Shown: piece after piece, positions 41,048 through 50,681 of the stretch
How the letters are laid out: the number at the start of each line of letters is the position of its first letter
Numbering within the stretch: the first letter of the stretch is position 1
Assembly (NCBI GenBank): GCA_030647905.1
Contig: JAUSJA010000029.1
Span: forward strand, 1 to 64,000
Direction of reading: 5' to 3'
Source of the DNA: Gemmatimonadaceae bacterium
Lineage (GTDB): Bacteria; Gemmatimonadota; Gemmatimonadetes; Gemmatimonadales; Gemmatimonadaceae
DNA length: 64,000 nucleotides
Program-made: the position numbers and the translations under genes
Notes under the pieces: model-generated
Databases searched by the model: none
What the model was told of the DNA's origin: nothing
Seen by the model: only the letters and a program-made list of their open reading frames with translations

Positions 41048-42859
41048 TCACCCTTCGCCTTCGTCGAACACCGCCGGAAGCGGAATCGGATCGGACATGT
41101 TGTAGTCGTCCGACTCCATCGGAATCACCTTGCTCGGGGTCTCCGGACGCTCCTGGCCTTCAGGGATGTTCGTCACCGCGAGCACGATGCGGCGCTGGAT
41201 CGGATCAACCTCGAGCACGCGCACGCCGACCTTCATGGTCTCCCACGTGATGTCGGCCGGGCTGTCCACCGGGTCGCCGAAGTTGAGCTGGCTCACCGGC
41301 ACGAAGCCCTCGATGTCGTTGCCGATGTCCACGACGACACCCTTGTCCATCAGGCGAACCACGGTGCCATCGAGCTCGGTTCCGACCGGATAGGTCTCGC
41401 CGATCTTGAGCCACGGATCGTCCTGCGCCTGCTTCAAGCCGAGCGAGATGCGCTTGTTGTCGGCGTCAATGTTGAGAATCACGACGTCAACCGCGTCACC
41501 CTTCTTTACGACTTCCGAAGGATGCTGTACCCGCTTGGTCCACGACATGTCGGAGATATGAATCAGTCCGTCAATGCCGGGCTCGATCTCCACGAACGCG
41601 CCGAAGCTGGTGAGGTTTCTCACCTTGCCGTTGAGACGCGTGCCGACCGGATACTTCTGCGGCAGCATCATCCACGGATCCTGCTCCGTCTGCTTCATAC
41701 CGAGCGAGATCTTCTCCTCGTTCGGATCGACCTTCAGCACCACTGCCTCGATCGCCTCGCCGATGGAGACGAGCTTCGACGGATGACGCACGTTGCGAGT
41801 CCAGCTCATCTCGCTGATGTGCACCAGTCCCTCGATGCCCGGCTCGAGCTCGATGAACGCGCCGTAGTTGGTAATCGAGACCACCTTGCCCGACACGCGC
41901 GTGCCGACCGGATACTTCTCCGCGACGTCCTTCCACGGATAGCTCTGGAGCTGCTTGAGTCCGAGCGAGATGCGCTCCCTCTCCCAGTCTATGTCCAGAA
42001 CCTTGACCTCGAGCTCCTGCCCGATCTGAACCATCTCCGACGGATGCTGGATGCGTCCGTACGACATGTCGGTGATGTGGAGCAGTCCGTCCACGCCGCC
42101 GAGGTCGATGAATGCACCGAAGTCGGTGATGTTCTTGACGACGCCCTTGCGGACTTGGTCCTTCTGCAGGTCCTTCATCAGCTTGGCGCGCTTGCCCGCC
42201 CTCTCCTGCTCGAGGATCACGCGGCGCGAGACGACGATATTCCGCCGGCGCTTGTTGAGCTTGATGATCTTGAACTCGAACGACTGGCCGAGGAGCTCGT
42301 CCACGTTCGGAACACGGCGAAGGGCGATCTGCGAGCCGGGAAGGAATGCATCCACTCCCATGAGATCGACGACGACTCCTCCCTTAATTTTCTTGACCAG
42401 GGTTCCGGTTACTGGCTGATCGCTCTCGTAGGCGACGCGGATGCGCTCCCACACGCGCATGAAGTCGGCTTTCTTCTTGGACAGGACGACCGAGCCTTCC
42501 ATGTCCTCAAGGTGCTCGAGGAGCACTTCGACTTCATCGCCGGCCTTGAGGTCGGGCATGTCCTTGAACTCCTCGAGCGGGACGGTTCCCTCGGATTTGA
42601 ATCCGATGTCGAGGACGACCATGTTGTCGCGGATGTCAAGGACGATTGACTTGACGATCTCGCCTTCTTCGATCGAGGCCATGGTGCCGGTGTACATCGC
42701 CATCATGGACTCGAGCTCGTCGGGGGAGTAATCGTCCTCGTCGTAGAGCTCGGGGCGGAGGTTGGCAAGCGGGCGCAGCTGCGCCTTCTGCAGATCGCGC
42801 TTCTCGCGCGCGGTCAGCGCCGTGCCGGTTGGGGTGTCTTGGGTATCGAGGTCGGGCAT
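41048..42859 (-). CDS. rpsA: 30S ribosomal protein S1
   Basis: A 603-residue S1 with six S1 (OB-fold) domains, clearest in GKVVSITNYGAFIELEPGIE and GKVRNLTSFGAFVEIEPGID, each followed by EGLVHISEMSW-type segments. Domains 1 and 2 are divergent, as in other S1 proteins that bind the ribosome. It recruits mRNA to the 30S subunit. The start at MPDLDTQD is supported by the promoter at 42907-42935. The ribosome site is weak, consistent with S1 autoregulation. cmk, often its neighbour, is at 45.2 kb on the same strand with other genes between. Confidence 0.96.
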   Translation of the reverse strand: MPDLDTQDTPTGTALTAREKRDLQKAQLRPLANLRPELYDEDDYSPDELESMMAMYTGTMASIEEGEIVKSIVLDIRDNMVVLDIGFKSEGTVPLEEFKDMPDLKAGDEVEVLLEHLEDMEGSVVLSKKKADFMRVWERIRVAYESDQPVTGTLVKKIKGGVVVDLMGVDAFLPGSQIALRRVPNVDELLGQSFEFKIIKLNKRRRNIVVSRRVILEQERAGKRAKLMKDLQKDQVRKGVVKNITDFGAFIDLGGVDGLLHITDMSYGRIQHPSEMVQIGQELEVKVLDIDWERERISLGLKQLQSYPWKDVAEKYPVGTRVSGKVVSITNYGAFIELEPGIEGLVHISEMSWTRNVRHPSKLVSIGEAIEAVVLKVDPNEEKISLGMKQTEQDPWMMLPQKYPVGTRLNGKVRNLTSFGAFVEIEPGIDGLIHISDMSWTKRVQHPSEVVKKGDAVDVVILNIDADNKRISLGLKQAQDDPWLKIGETYPVGTELDGTVVRLMDKGVVVDIGNDIEGFVPVSQLNFGDPVDSPADITWETMKVGVRVLEVDPIQRRIVLAVTNIPEGQERPETPSKVIPMESDDYNMSDPIPLPAVFDEGEG

Positions 42860-42906
42860 TCTACTGGGTGAAAGGGTTGAGTGGGTGCTTTCTGGGGTAG
42901 CCTTCA

Positions 42907-42935
42907 ATAATATCCGTTTGCTTGTGCAAGTTCAA
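42907..42935 (-). promoter_or_regulatory. Sigma70-type promoter of rpsA
   Basis: TTGAAC (42935-42930) and TATTAT (42912-42907) are spaced by exactly 17 nt on the minus strand, about 40 nt before the predicted transcript reaches the rpsA ATG. This is a good housekeeping match for an essential gene. Confidence 0.7.
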
Positions 42936-42944
42936 TCGGGCCAT

Positions 42945-42980
42945 GCAGATATGTCCAGCAGATATCGCCCGTGCAGATAT
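42945..42980. repeat. Triple GCAGATAT repeat in rpsA/PRTase spacer
   Basis: GCAGATAT occurs three times at 42945, 42958 and 42973, spaced 13 and 15 bp, upstream of the rpsA -35 element and of the divergent phosphoribosyltransferase gene. It could be a binding site for a regulator acting on either gene. No family is assigned. Confidence 0.5.
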
Positions 42981-43097
42981 GCCGAACGCCCCCGTCACGG
43001 ACATGCACCATTTCGACCGCACAGTCAGGCCCATTAGCGCTCCCCTGGCAAGCAACATGCTCCGTTCTGAGGAGAGATGCCGGCAGGAGGCAGCGAA

Positions 43098-43778
43098 GTG
43101 ATTTCCCCCCGCTTTCACGACCGGACCCACGCGGGCCGTCAGCTCGCGACGAAACTGGCCAAGTACGCGAACCGGCACGACGTCAGCGTCCTCGGCCTGC
43201 CTCGCGGCGGAGTCCCGGTGGCGTTCGAGGTCGCCCTCGCCCTCGGCGCCCCACTCGACGTTTTCGTCGTCCGCAAGCTGGGACTTCCATGGCACGAGGA
43301 GCTCGCCATGGGAGCAATCGCCAGCGGAGGAGCTCGCCTGCTCGACGAATCGCTCATACATCGAGCCGGAGTAACGAAAGAGGAAGTGCAGAAGGTGATC
43401 GACGCCGAGCAACTGGAGCTGCAGAGGCGCGAGACGCAGTATCGAGGAGATCGGCCCCAGGCGGCGGTCGCCGGCCGCACCGTCATTCTCGTGGATGACG
43501 GCCTCGCCACGGGATCGAGCATGCGCGTCGCCATTTCCGCTCTCCGGCAGGAAAAACCCGCGTGTATCGTCGTTGCCGTGCCGATCGCGCCGCAATCCAC
43601 ATGCGAGATGCTCCGGTCAGAGGCGGACGAAGTGGTGTGCGCGTTGACGCCCGAGCCGTTCTACGCAGTCGGGCTCTGGTACGAGGACTTCGGCCAGACC
43701 ACCGACGAAGAGGTGCACGAGATTCTCGAGCGCGCACGCCAGGAGCACGGCGGCCCCGCCGCGCTCGCGCGCCACTGA
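43098..43778 (+). CDS. Phosphoribosyltransferase
   Basis: A 226-residue type-I PRTase domain protein with VLGLPRGGVPVAFEVA, FVVRKLGLPWHEELAMGA and the PRPP loop ILVDDGLATGSSM. I prefer the GTG at 43098, which has AGGAGG 7 nt upstream. The ATG at 43077 would put that site inside the gene. The family is often next to dienelactone hydrolases as here, and the substrate is unknown. Confidence 0.85.
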   Translation: MISPRFHDRTHAGRQLATKLAKYANRHDVSVLGLPRGGVPVAFEVALALGAPLDVFVVRKLGLPWHEELAMGAIASGGARLLDESLIHRAGVTKEEVQKVIDAEQLELQRRETQYRGDRPQAAVAGRTVILVDDGLATGSSMRVAISALRQEKPACIVVAVPIAPQSTCEMLRSEADEVVCALTPEPFYAVGLWYEDFGQTTDEEVHEILERARQEHGGPAALARH

Positions 43779-43815
43779 GCGCGACTTCAACACCAACGCG
43801 AGACTCCAGACAAAG

Positions 43816-44481
43816 ATGCAATACACATCGCCGACCGACACCGATGAGATCACGGTGCATGTCACCGCCGCGGGCGCGATCCTCGAAGGCACACTCGCCG
43901 CCCCGGGGGGCGCACGCGGAGTGGTTCTGTTCGCCCACGGAAGCGGAAGCAGCCGTCATAGCCCCCGCAACCGGTACGTTGCCCAGGTGCTGAAAGAGGC
44001 GGGCCTCGCGACGCTCCTCGTGGATCTGCTCACCGAAGAGGAAGAAAGGACCGACGTCATTACACGGCAGCACAGGTTCGACATCCAACTTCTCGCCGAT
44101 CGCCTGGTGGGCGCGATCGACTGGCTCAACGACGAAGCCTCGACACGTGAGCTGTCGGTAGGCCTGTTCGGCGCGAGCACCGGCGGAGGCGCCGCTCTCG
44201 TCGCCGCCGCGGACCGGCCCGATCGAGTCTCAGCCGTCGTTTCGCGGGGAGGGCGACCGGATCTGGCCGGCGCGGCGCTGCCGCGCGTTAAGGCCCCTAC
44301 GCTGCTCATCGTCGGCGGCCGCGACGAACAGGTGATAGAGCTGAACCGCGCGGCGATGGCTCAGATGCACGCGCCGGTGACGCTCGAGATCGTCCCTGGC
44401 GCGACTCACCTGTTCGAGGAGCCGGGAACGCTGCAGCAGGTTGCCCGGCTCGCTCGAGACTGGTTCGTCGGACACGCTTGA
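43816..44481 (+). CDS. Dienelactone hydrolase-like alpha/beta hydrolase
   Basis: A 221-residue alpha/beta hydrolase. The catalytic triad is visible: Ser in GLFGASTGG, Asp in IVGGRDEQV and His in PGATHLFEEPG. The oxyanion region is FAHGSGSSRHSPRNR. It follows the PRTase gene by 37 bp, a conserved pairing in many bacteria. Substrate unknown. Confidence 0.85.
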   Translation: MQYTSPTDTDEITVHVTAAGAILEGTLAAPGGARGVVLFAHGSGSSRHSPRNRYVAQVLKEAGLATLLVDLLTEEEERTDVITRQHRFDIQLLADRLVGAIDWLNDEASTRELSVGLFGASTGGGAALVAAADRPDRVSAVVSRGGRPDLAGAALPRVKAPTLLIVGGRDEQVIELNRAAMAQMHAPVTLEIVPGATHLFEEPGTLQQVARLARDWFVGHA

Positions 44482-44533
44482 CATCGCCGCGCGCGGGGTC
44501 ACTACGGCTGGCCCCGCACGCAGTGAGCCTCTG

Positions 44534-45034
44534 TCAGAAACGCTGCTCGAGCTCCGGCTGACGCGACGCGTCGGATGGCGGGAGGCGGCTCGCGCCGACC
44601 GCGGGCTCCGAGATCCGCTCAACAACGCGCGCGACTTCACGATCAGTCACCTCGCCCCTCCGTGCCGCGGCGCGCGCAAGATCGGCCTGCGCTATCATGC
44701 CGACACAGCGACCGGCATCGTCCACCACGACCATGCGACGTATCTGCCGCTCGGCCATCGTGCGCTCGACGTCCGCGAGATCGACGTCAGGGCCGCAGGT
44801 GTGCGGGGACGCCGTCATCACTTCGCTGACTTTCGCTGCCGGGCTCTGGCCGCGCGCCACGCCGCGTACAGCGATGTCGCGATCCGTCACGACTCCTACC
44901 ACTCGACCGCTCTTTCCGTCCACCACGGGCAGGCACCCGCAATCGTGTTGCGCCATCAGGTTCGCCGCCTGCTCGAGCGAGTCTTCAGTGGTGCAGCAGG
45001 CCGGGTTCCCCGTCATGATCTCGCGTGCTTTCAT
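44534..45034 (-). CDS. Tandem CBS-domain protein
   Basis: A 166-residue protein of two CBS domains (AREIMTGNPACCTTEDSLEQAANLM and VSEVMTASPHTCGPDVDLADVERTM), which bind adenosine nucleotides and act as regulatory modules. The ATG is preceded by GGGAGGAC. The C-terminal 35 residues are disordered. It converges on the hydrolase gene. Confidence 0.9.
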   Translation of the reverse strand: MKAREIMTGNPACCTTEDSLEQAANLMAQHDCGCLPVVDGKSGRVVGVVTDRDIAVRGVARGQSPAAKVSEVMTASPHTCGPDVDLADVERTMAERQIRRMVVVDDAGRCVGMIAQADLARAAARRGEVTDREVARVVERISEPAVGASRLPPSDASRQPELEQRF

Positions 45035-45207
45035 CAGTCCTCCCTCTCTGGTGTCTCGACCGCCCGTCCGGACGTCGGCTATCGATCCGCCGCCGGTGAC
45101 GGCCTTACCAGTCAATCTCGGCAAGAGCGATGCCTTACTCGAACGCGAGGAGCGTGAGGAGCACCCATTTTTGTGGCCTTTCCGTCGCGCGATCACCGGC
45201 GACGCGG

Positions 45208-45876
45208 TCAGCCCCTGGCCGCCCGGGCGAGCGACACTATGCGCTCTATCTGCTCCGCCTGAGCCAGATGCGTAGTGTCAATGACGACGGCTTTCGGCGC
45301 GCGCGCACTCTGCGCAGCGTCCATCTCGTCGCGGAGGCCGATTTTTTCCGTCTCTTCCGCGATCTCACTCTCCGTTGGCTCGCGCTCCAGCCGCTCGATG
45401 AGGCGACGTCTCGCGCGCTCGCCCGGCGCTGCAATGAGAAAGACCTTGAGCCGCGCGTTCGGGAAAACGACCGTGCCTATATCGCGCCCATCCACGACGA
45501 CGTCGTATTCCTCGCCCGCCTTGCGAACGAGTGAGTTCACCCACTCCCGGACGGCGGCCATCTTCGCCACGACCGATACCTTGCTGGTCACCGCTTCACC
45601 GCGCATTTCCCGTTCGGCGACGACACCTTCGAGCAGCGGAGTGAATCCCGACTGGGTAGGTGCAAGCGATACGATCTTCGCGGCTTCGAGGACCGATTCT
45701 TCGGTCCACGTTTCGACAGCCCCGCCCATGCGAACGCGCGCGGCCGTGGCGGCGCGATAGAGTGCGCCGGAATCGACATGACGAAATCCGAGTGCACGGG
45801 CGATCGCTTTCGCGGTGGATGATTTTCCGGATGCTGCCGGGCCATCTATCGCGACGACCATCTTCTGACTTGACAT
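45208..45876 (-). CDS. cmk: Cytidylate kinase
   Basis: A 222-residue CMP/dCMP kinase with the P-loop VVAIDGPAASGKSSTAK, RHVDSGALYRAAT, the CMP-binding VVDGRDIGTVVFPNA and LID ERARRRLIER. It phosphorylates CMP and dCMP. Start chosen at the ATG before SSQKMVVAIDG. It lies 22 bp after the glycosyltransferase gene. Confidence 0.94.
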   Translation of the reverse strand: MSSQKMVVAIDGPAASGKSSTAKAIARALGFRHVDSGALYRAATAARVRMGGAVETWTEESVLEAAKIVSLAPTQSGFTPLLEGVVAEREMRGEAVTSKVSVVAKMAAVREWVNSLVRKAGEEYDVVVDGRDIGTVVFPNARLKVFLIAAPGERARRRLIERLEREPTESEIAEETEKIGLRDEMDAAQSARAPKAVVIDTTHLAQAEQIERIVSLARAARG

Positions 45877-45898
45877 CAGCCGAATATAATCGGCGCGG

Positions 45899-46843
45899 CT
45901 AGGTGGATGACCGTTTGTCGCCGCGCCTGAGCTGCTCCACTTCACTCCGCAGCAGAGCGATCATTTCGGCCGTGAAGCCGAATCCGAACAAGCTGATTCC
46001 GACGACGATCAGCAGCAGGACCAGGCCGAGCAGGGGGCGGTATCCCGTGGGCGGCGGCCCGATCCCGAATCCCCTCAGGATTGTCGCGATGAGCCCGATC
46101 AGGACGCCGAGACCGGTGAGCGCCAGCCCTGCCCCGCCGAACAGCTGCATCGGCTTGCGACTGAAGCGGAGATAGAACCACACGACCAGCAGATCACCGA
46201 CGCTCGATGTCACGCGTCCCGCGCCGGTGTACTTCGAAACTCCAGCGCGTCGGGGAAACAGCTCGATGTCAATCTCGGCGACCGAGAACCCGTTGGCGTA
46301 CGCAATCACCACGAAGAAGCGGTGCCAGTCGTGGCGCAGGGACACGCTGTCGAGAACTTCCCGCCGGAACGCCTTCATCGAGTTGAGGTCGCGCACCGGG
46401 ACATCGAACAGGAAGCGCGACAGCCGATTGTAAACGGAGCTGACGGCGCGCTTCTCGTATGCGCCGACTTTTCGTCCGGTCACGATGTCCCACCCGGAGT
46501 CGATCTCCGCCATGAACCGCGGGATCTCCTCGGTCGAATGCTGCAGGTCCGCGTCGAACACGATGAAGACATCGGCCCTGGATTCACGCGCACCGGTGAG
46601 TATCGCCTCGGTCTTGCCGAGATTCCGGCGATGTCTCGCGACGCGCGCACGGTCTCCCATTCGCGTCGCGGCTGCGACCGAGAGAGCCCACGTCTCGTCG
46701 GTGGATCCATCGTCCACGAGAATCACTTCTCCATCGAGACCGTGCCTGGCGAAAGTCGCCTCCAGCGCGTCGAACAACGGCCCGATGTTCTCGGCTTCGT
46801 TGTACGCCGGAATGATGACGGTGAAGGCGGGAGCTTTCGTCAC
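45899..46843 (-). CDS. Family 2 glycosyltransferase, dolichol-phosphate-mannosyltransferase type
   Basis: A 314-residue GT2 enzyme with FTVIIPAYNEAENI, VDDGSTDETW and FDADLQHSTEEI (the DxD metal motif). Two membrane helices near the C-terminus (FGGAGLALTGLGVLIGLIATIL, LLGLVLLLIVVGISLFG) give the DPM1/GtrB-like architecture: it would load a sugar onto a polyprenyl phosphate. It overlaps the upstream membrane-protein gene by 4 nt, which may use the lipid-linked sugar. Confidence 0.92.
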   Translation of the reverse strand: MTKAPAFTVIIPAYNEAENIGPLFDALEATFARHGLDGEVILVDDGSTDETWALSVAAATRMGDRARVARHRRNLGKTEAILTGARESRADVFIVFDADLQHSTEEIPRFMAEIDSGWDIVTGRKVGAYEKRAVSSVYNRLSRFLFDVPVRDLNSMKAFRREVLDSVSLRHDWHRFFVVIAYANGFSVAEIDIELFPRRAGVSKYTGAGRVTSSVGDLLVVWFYLRFSRKPMQLFGGAGLALTGLGVLIGLIATILRGFGIGPPPTGYRPLLGLVLLLIVVGISLFGFGFTAEMIALLRSEVEQLRRGDKRSST

Positions 46844-49311
46844 GCTGGCTCGGGCTCGCCCTTCCGCCGCCGCGCGCTCACCCCCGCGTAACCGACTCCG
46901 TAGGCGATCAGTACGAGAAAGAGAATCGAGCTGATCATGCGTCCCTTCGTCAGTGAGTCGGGGTCGAACTCGAATCTCACGACGTGCGTGCCGCTTCCCA
47001 CGGGGACTCCGCGGAACGCGACGTTGGTGATCGCGATGAGTGTCGGCTTGTCATCCACCCATGCCTTCCACCCGTGTGCGTAAACGTCGCTGAGAACGAG
47101 CAGCGCGGGCCGGTTGGTCGTCGTGCGCACTACCACGCGGTCGGGCTTCCGTTCCGTGATGGCGGCGGCCTGCGTCAACGGCGTCTGCGGCAGCGGTTCG
47201 CCGACCGGGCGATCGACGACTGCGACGAAGGCCGGATCCCATCCGTTGAGCTTCATGAACGCGAGAGCGCTGTCGGCATCCGGAATCACGCGCACCTCGG
47301 GGACGATGTATGCGCGCGGCAGCGCCCGGTTGTTCCGATACACGATCGCTGTGGACCCGCGATAGACCTCCTCGATGTCCGGCGTCGCCTTGTTGCTGTC
47401 GGTGCTGAACATCTGGAGCTCCAGGCCGCTTACGATGTAGCGGATGTTCGCGGCGCTCATGAACGCCGGCCACTGTGTGAAGTTGTGCCAATCCACATAC
47501 ACCTGCCGTCCAGCGCCGGCGAATTTGTTGAAGCGCTCGAGCTGATTACCGTGCTCTCCGCCGACCTGCTCGAACCCGAAGTGCATCAGGTAGTTCCGGA
47601 GAGGAATGCTATTGTTGCCGACGCGGTCGTTTCCGTGGTACACGGCCTGGTTGCCGAATGGAAACACCCACACGCGACCGCTGTCGCCCTGTGACTTCAG
47701 AAACTCGACGACGTCATCCGCCGCGTACACCTGGTCCGGCGGCTGCACCGTCTGGAAGAACTTTCGCGTCACTACCCAGAGATCGGTGAGTGTGAGGACG
47801 CTGAGCGCCGTCGCCAGCACGCGAGACGAAAGCTTGTTGGATGCCCACCGCCACAGCAGGAACGAGGTCACGCCAAGGAAGAGCCCGAATCGAATCCACC
47901 CGACCGCCTCTCCCATCGGCGACGGAATCGCCTGAGACGTGAACAGCAGGAGCACCGCGAGAATCATCAGACCCGCCGTCATGTAGCGCGCATAGTCCGC
48001 GTCGGTCCGCATTTTCGTTCCGGCCTTCGCCGACCTCTTCACTGTGCGCTCGCTCTCCGCTGCGTTGTCCCGTACACGGGCGATCGCCTCGAGGGTGAGT
48101 GCCGCCATCGTCACGAGCGATACCGACACGAGGAAGAACGAGATGGACGGCGCGCGGAATTTGTTGACTCCCGGCAGATAGTTGAAATACACCTTATAGA
48201 GTCGTGTGTATCCGCCGAACGACATGCTTGTCGCGACCAGAGCAGTCACGCCGAAGAATGCCCAGTAGCGGCTGCGCCTCGAGAAATAGAACCCGAGCAG
48301 AAGCATGGCGATGACGAACGCGCCGACGTACTCAGTGTGCTGCTTGAAGAAGCTTTTGCCGTGATACGTCTGAAGCGTGCCCTGCTGCTCGGGAATCGCC
48401 AGGCCGGCGATCTCCGCCGGGGGCATCGAGAAGGACGTTGCGTACTCGTACCCGCGCCCGCCGGCGGCACCTCGCGGAGATTCTGCGACGTAGTCGAGGA
48501 ACGGGAGGAAGTTCACCGCGGCGAGCGAGAACGCGAAGCCCACTGCCAGCAGCGCCTTCCCCATTCGTGCCGCGACCCTCGGCCGGCCAGCGGTGCGGAA
48601 CTGCCACGCACAGAAGAGAGTCCACGCGGCGGCGACGAGCAGCAGGTAGTAGTTGCTCTGGATCTGGAATGACAGCAGCGAGAAGCCCAGCGTCGCCGCG
48701 AGACCGACGAAGGGGGCGATTGCGCCGGTGCGCATGCCCCGGTGGATGCAGCAGAACACGAGCGGCGAGAATGTCGCGACGATTATCCGGCCATCGTGCC
48801 CGCTGTACACGCCCGACATCGTCATGCCGGTGAACATGAAAGCGAGACCGGCGACGAACGCGACCCAGGTGCGCACTCCAAGCTCGCGCGCGAACAGATA
48901 CATCCCGGTCCCCGCGATCGCAAACTGCGTCAGCAGCAGCGCGGGGAAAATCCGGGAGTCCGGCAAAAGGAACATCAACAGGAGGCGAGTCGGGTAGTAC
49001 GTGCTTCCCGGATTGGCATGAAGGGGAACGCCTCCGTAGACGTACGGCACCCACTTTGGAATCACTCCCGCGCGCAGCTGGCTGGAGAGGAACTCCATGA
49101 ACTGGTAACCGCCGGCGAGATAATCCGTGCCGAAAATCCCGCGGTCCGGCAGAAACGCCGGAGCGAAGTAAATGATCGCGAGCGCGAAGAAAATAGCGGC
49201 AGCAAGGCGGAACGGCACGACGAGGTCAGTGTCGGCCGGTCGCGCCGGGACCGTCGTGCGCGGACCGGGCGTTTGCCGGTCCTTCCGCGAAGCCTGTTTG
49301 GATGCGCTCAC
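46840..49311 (-). CDS. Large YfhO-like membrane protein
   Basis: An 823-residue protein with about a dozen membrane helices starting at VPFRLAAAIFFALAIIYF and a C-terminal extracytoplasmic beta domain (around 600-790). The family features IFGTDYLAGGYQFMEF and YVYGGVPLHANPGSTYYP match YfhO/GT-C-like putative glycosyltransferases. The start is a GTG at 49311, the first in the block before the Ser/Lys-rich N-tail. It is coupled to the GT2 gene, suggesting glycosylation using a polyprenyl-linked donor. Confidence 0.82.
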   Translation of the reverse strand: MSASKQASRKDRQTPGPRTTVPARPADTDLVVPFRLAAAIFFALAIIYFAPAFLPDRGIFGTDYLAGGYQFMEFLSSQLRAGVIPKWVPYVYGGVPLHANPGSTYYPTRLLLMFLLPDSRIFPALLLTQFAIAGTGMYLFARELGVRTWVAFVAGLAFMFTGMTMSGVYSGHDGRIIVATFSPLVFCCIHRGMRTGAIAPFVGLAATLGFSLLSFQIQSNYYLLLVAAAWTLFCAWQFRTAGRPRVAARMGKALLAVGFAFSLAAVNFLPFLDYVAESPRGAAGGRGYEYATSFSMPPAEIAGLAIPEQQGTLQTYHGKSFFKQHTEYVGAFVIAMLLLGFYFSRRSRYWAFFGVTALVATSMSFGGYTRLYKVYFNYLPGVNKFRAPSISFFLVSVSLVTMAALTLEAIARVRDNAAESERTVKRSAKAGTKMRTDADYARYMTAGLMILAVLLLFTSQAIPSPMGEAVGWIRFGLFLGVTSFLLWRWASNKLSSRVLATALSVLTLTDLWVVTRKFFQTVQPPDQVYAADDVVEFLKSQGDSGRVWVFPFGNQAVYHGNDRVGNNSIPLRNYLMHFGFEQVGGEHGNQLERFNKFAGAGRQVYVDWHNFTQWPAFMSAANIRYIVSGLELQMFSTDSNKATPDIEEVYRGSTAIVYRNNRALPRAYIVPEVRVIPDADSALAFMKLNGWDPAFVAVVDRPVGEPLPQTPLTQAAAITERKPDRVVVRTTTNRPALLVLSDVYAHGWKAWVDDKPTLIAITNVAFRGVPVGSGTHVVRFEFDPDSLTKGRMISSILFLVLIAYGVGYAGVSARRRKGEPEPA

Positions 49312-49417
49312 TTGTGTGGCAATATTGAAGGGCCGTGGGAGACCATGTCGGGGTCCTGGATGGAAGGCCTTCGTGCGCCAGGCGAGGCGAGCCCCGTGCC
49401 GGCGTGCCACAAAGCTC

Positions 49418-50662
49418 TCAATGGCCCCCGATTCGCGCCAGTCTTTTCGCGGCGATTTTCGCGGCGATCGCCGATTCGTAGACCGATAGAAGACGCGATA
49501 CGATGGTGTTCCATCCGAAGGCACGTCCAGCGTACGCTGCCCCGCGGCTGGCGATCATCGCAAGCTCTGCCGGATCGTCCATCGCCTTCGAGATAGCGAC
49601 GGCCAGTGACACTGCGTCACCCGGCGGAACGAGGAGGCCGGTATCGCCGTCGCAGATGATGTCCACGATGCCGCCGGCGGACGCGGCGATTACCGGCTTC
49701 CCGTATCCCATCGCTTCGATCAATACGACGCCGAGCCCTTCCGTCTCGCCCGTCGCGGTGACGATCGCGGGAAGGACGAGCGCATCGCAGGTTTCGAACA
49801 GCTCGTTCACTCGCTTCTTGTCCACCACGCCTTCGAAAGTCACGCGGTTCCCGAGCCCGAGCGCCTCCGATGCCGCGATCAGATTTTCCTTCTCCGGCCC
49901 TCCGCCCACGATCCGAAGATGGAGCCGCGCATCCGAAGCGATGAGGGCGACGGCGCGCAGCAACACGTCCACTCCCTTTCTGCGCACGAGTCTCCCCACA
50001 AAGAGAAGCTCGAACGGATCGTCGCGACGACGCACGACGGTAGCTGAGCCGGAAGAATCAGTGCGGCTCACCGCGGCCGCGCCGAAAGGCACCGTGACGC
50101 TCTGTGCGCCGGGCACGTGCTCGCGAAGCCGCGCGGCGGTATGGCTGGAAATCACGGTGACGGCATCGGAGGCTCGCACGATGCTGCGCAGAAGGGGTCC
50201 GAACACGCCTCGCGCAGGGCCCGTCCAGTTCAGCTCCGACGAGAAGAAAGTGGACACGAGCGCCGCACGCGACGCCCGCTTCGCGGCGATCGCGAACAGG
50301 CCATGCGGGATCGGCCAGAATGCGTGCACGACATCGAACTCCCCTTCGCGTGCGATGCGCGCCGCAGCCGCGGAGCCGGCGGCCAGATATGACGGCAGCA
50401 GAGCGGCGAACAACGGATTCGCGGCGATCCTGTCGAGCGCCGGCACGTCGTGCGTGAGCGTCTCGAGCCTCGCGGGCGCGTATCGGAACCGATGGACCTT
50501 CACGCCACCGATCGTACCTGTTCGCGATCCGCGATACGATGGAGCGAGAACCTCGACCTCCGTGCCCGCCATCCGCAGCCGGTCAATGGTCTCGCCCATC
50601 CACGGAGTGATGACGTCACCCTCATGGCGCGGATAAGCCGTCACGATGAAAAGAACTTTCAT
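49418..50662 (-). CDS. Family 4 glycosyltransferase
   Basis: A 414-residue GT-B fold enzyme with VLFIVTAYPRHEGDVITPW at the N-terminus, FDVVHAFWPIPHG, LFVGRLVRRKGVDVL and the donor site TEGLGVVLIEAMGYGKPVIA. It transfers a hexose from a nucleotide sugar, probably in envelope glycan synthesis with its two neighbours. It begins 19 bp after the aroA stop. Confidence 0.92.
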   Translation of the reverse strand: MKVLFIVTAYPRHEGDVITPWMGETIDRLRMAGTEVEVLAPSYRGSRTGTIGGVKVHRFRYAPARLETLTHDVPALDRIAANPLFAALLPSYLAAGSAAAARIAREGEFDVVHAFWPIPHGLFAIAAKRASRAALVSTFFSSELNWTGPARGVFGPLLRSIVRASDAVTVISSHTAARLREHVPGAQSVTVPFGAAAVSRTDSSGSATVVRRRDDPFELLFVGRLVRRKGVDVLLRAVALIASDARLHLRIVGGGPEKENLIAASEALGLGNRVTFEGVVDKKRVNELFETCDALVLPAIVTATGETEGLGVVLIEAMGYGKPVIAASAGGIVDIICDGDTGLLVPPGDAVSLAVAISKAMDDPAELAMIASRGAAYAGRAFGWNTIVSRLLSVYESAIAAKIAAKRLARIGGH

Positions 50663-50681
50663 GAAGACGATTGCCGTCCGG

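Noticed and set aside
40769-42649. 626-codon plus-strand frame opposite rpsA
   Set aside because: It lies antisense to a clear S1 gene and reads as a repetitive His/Asp/Leu shadow.
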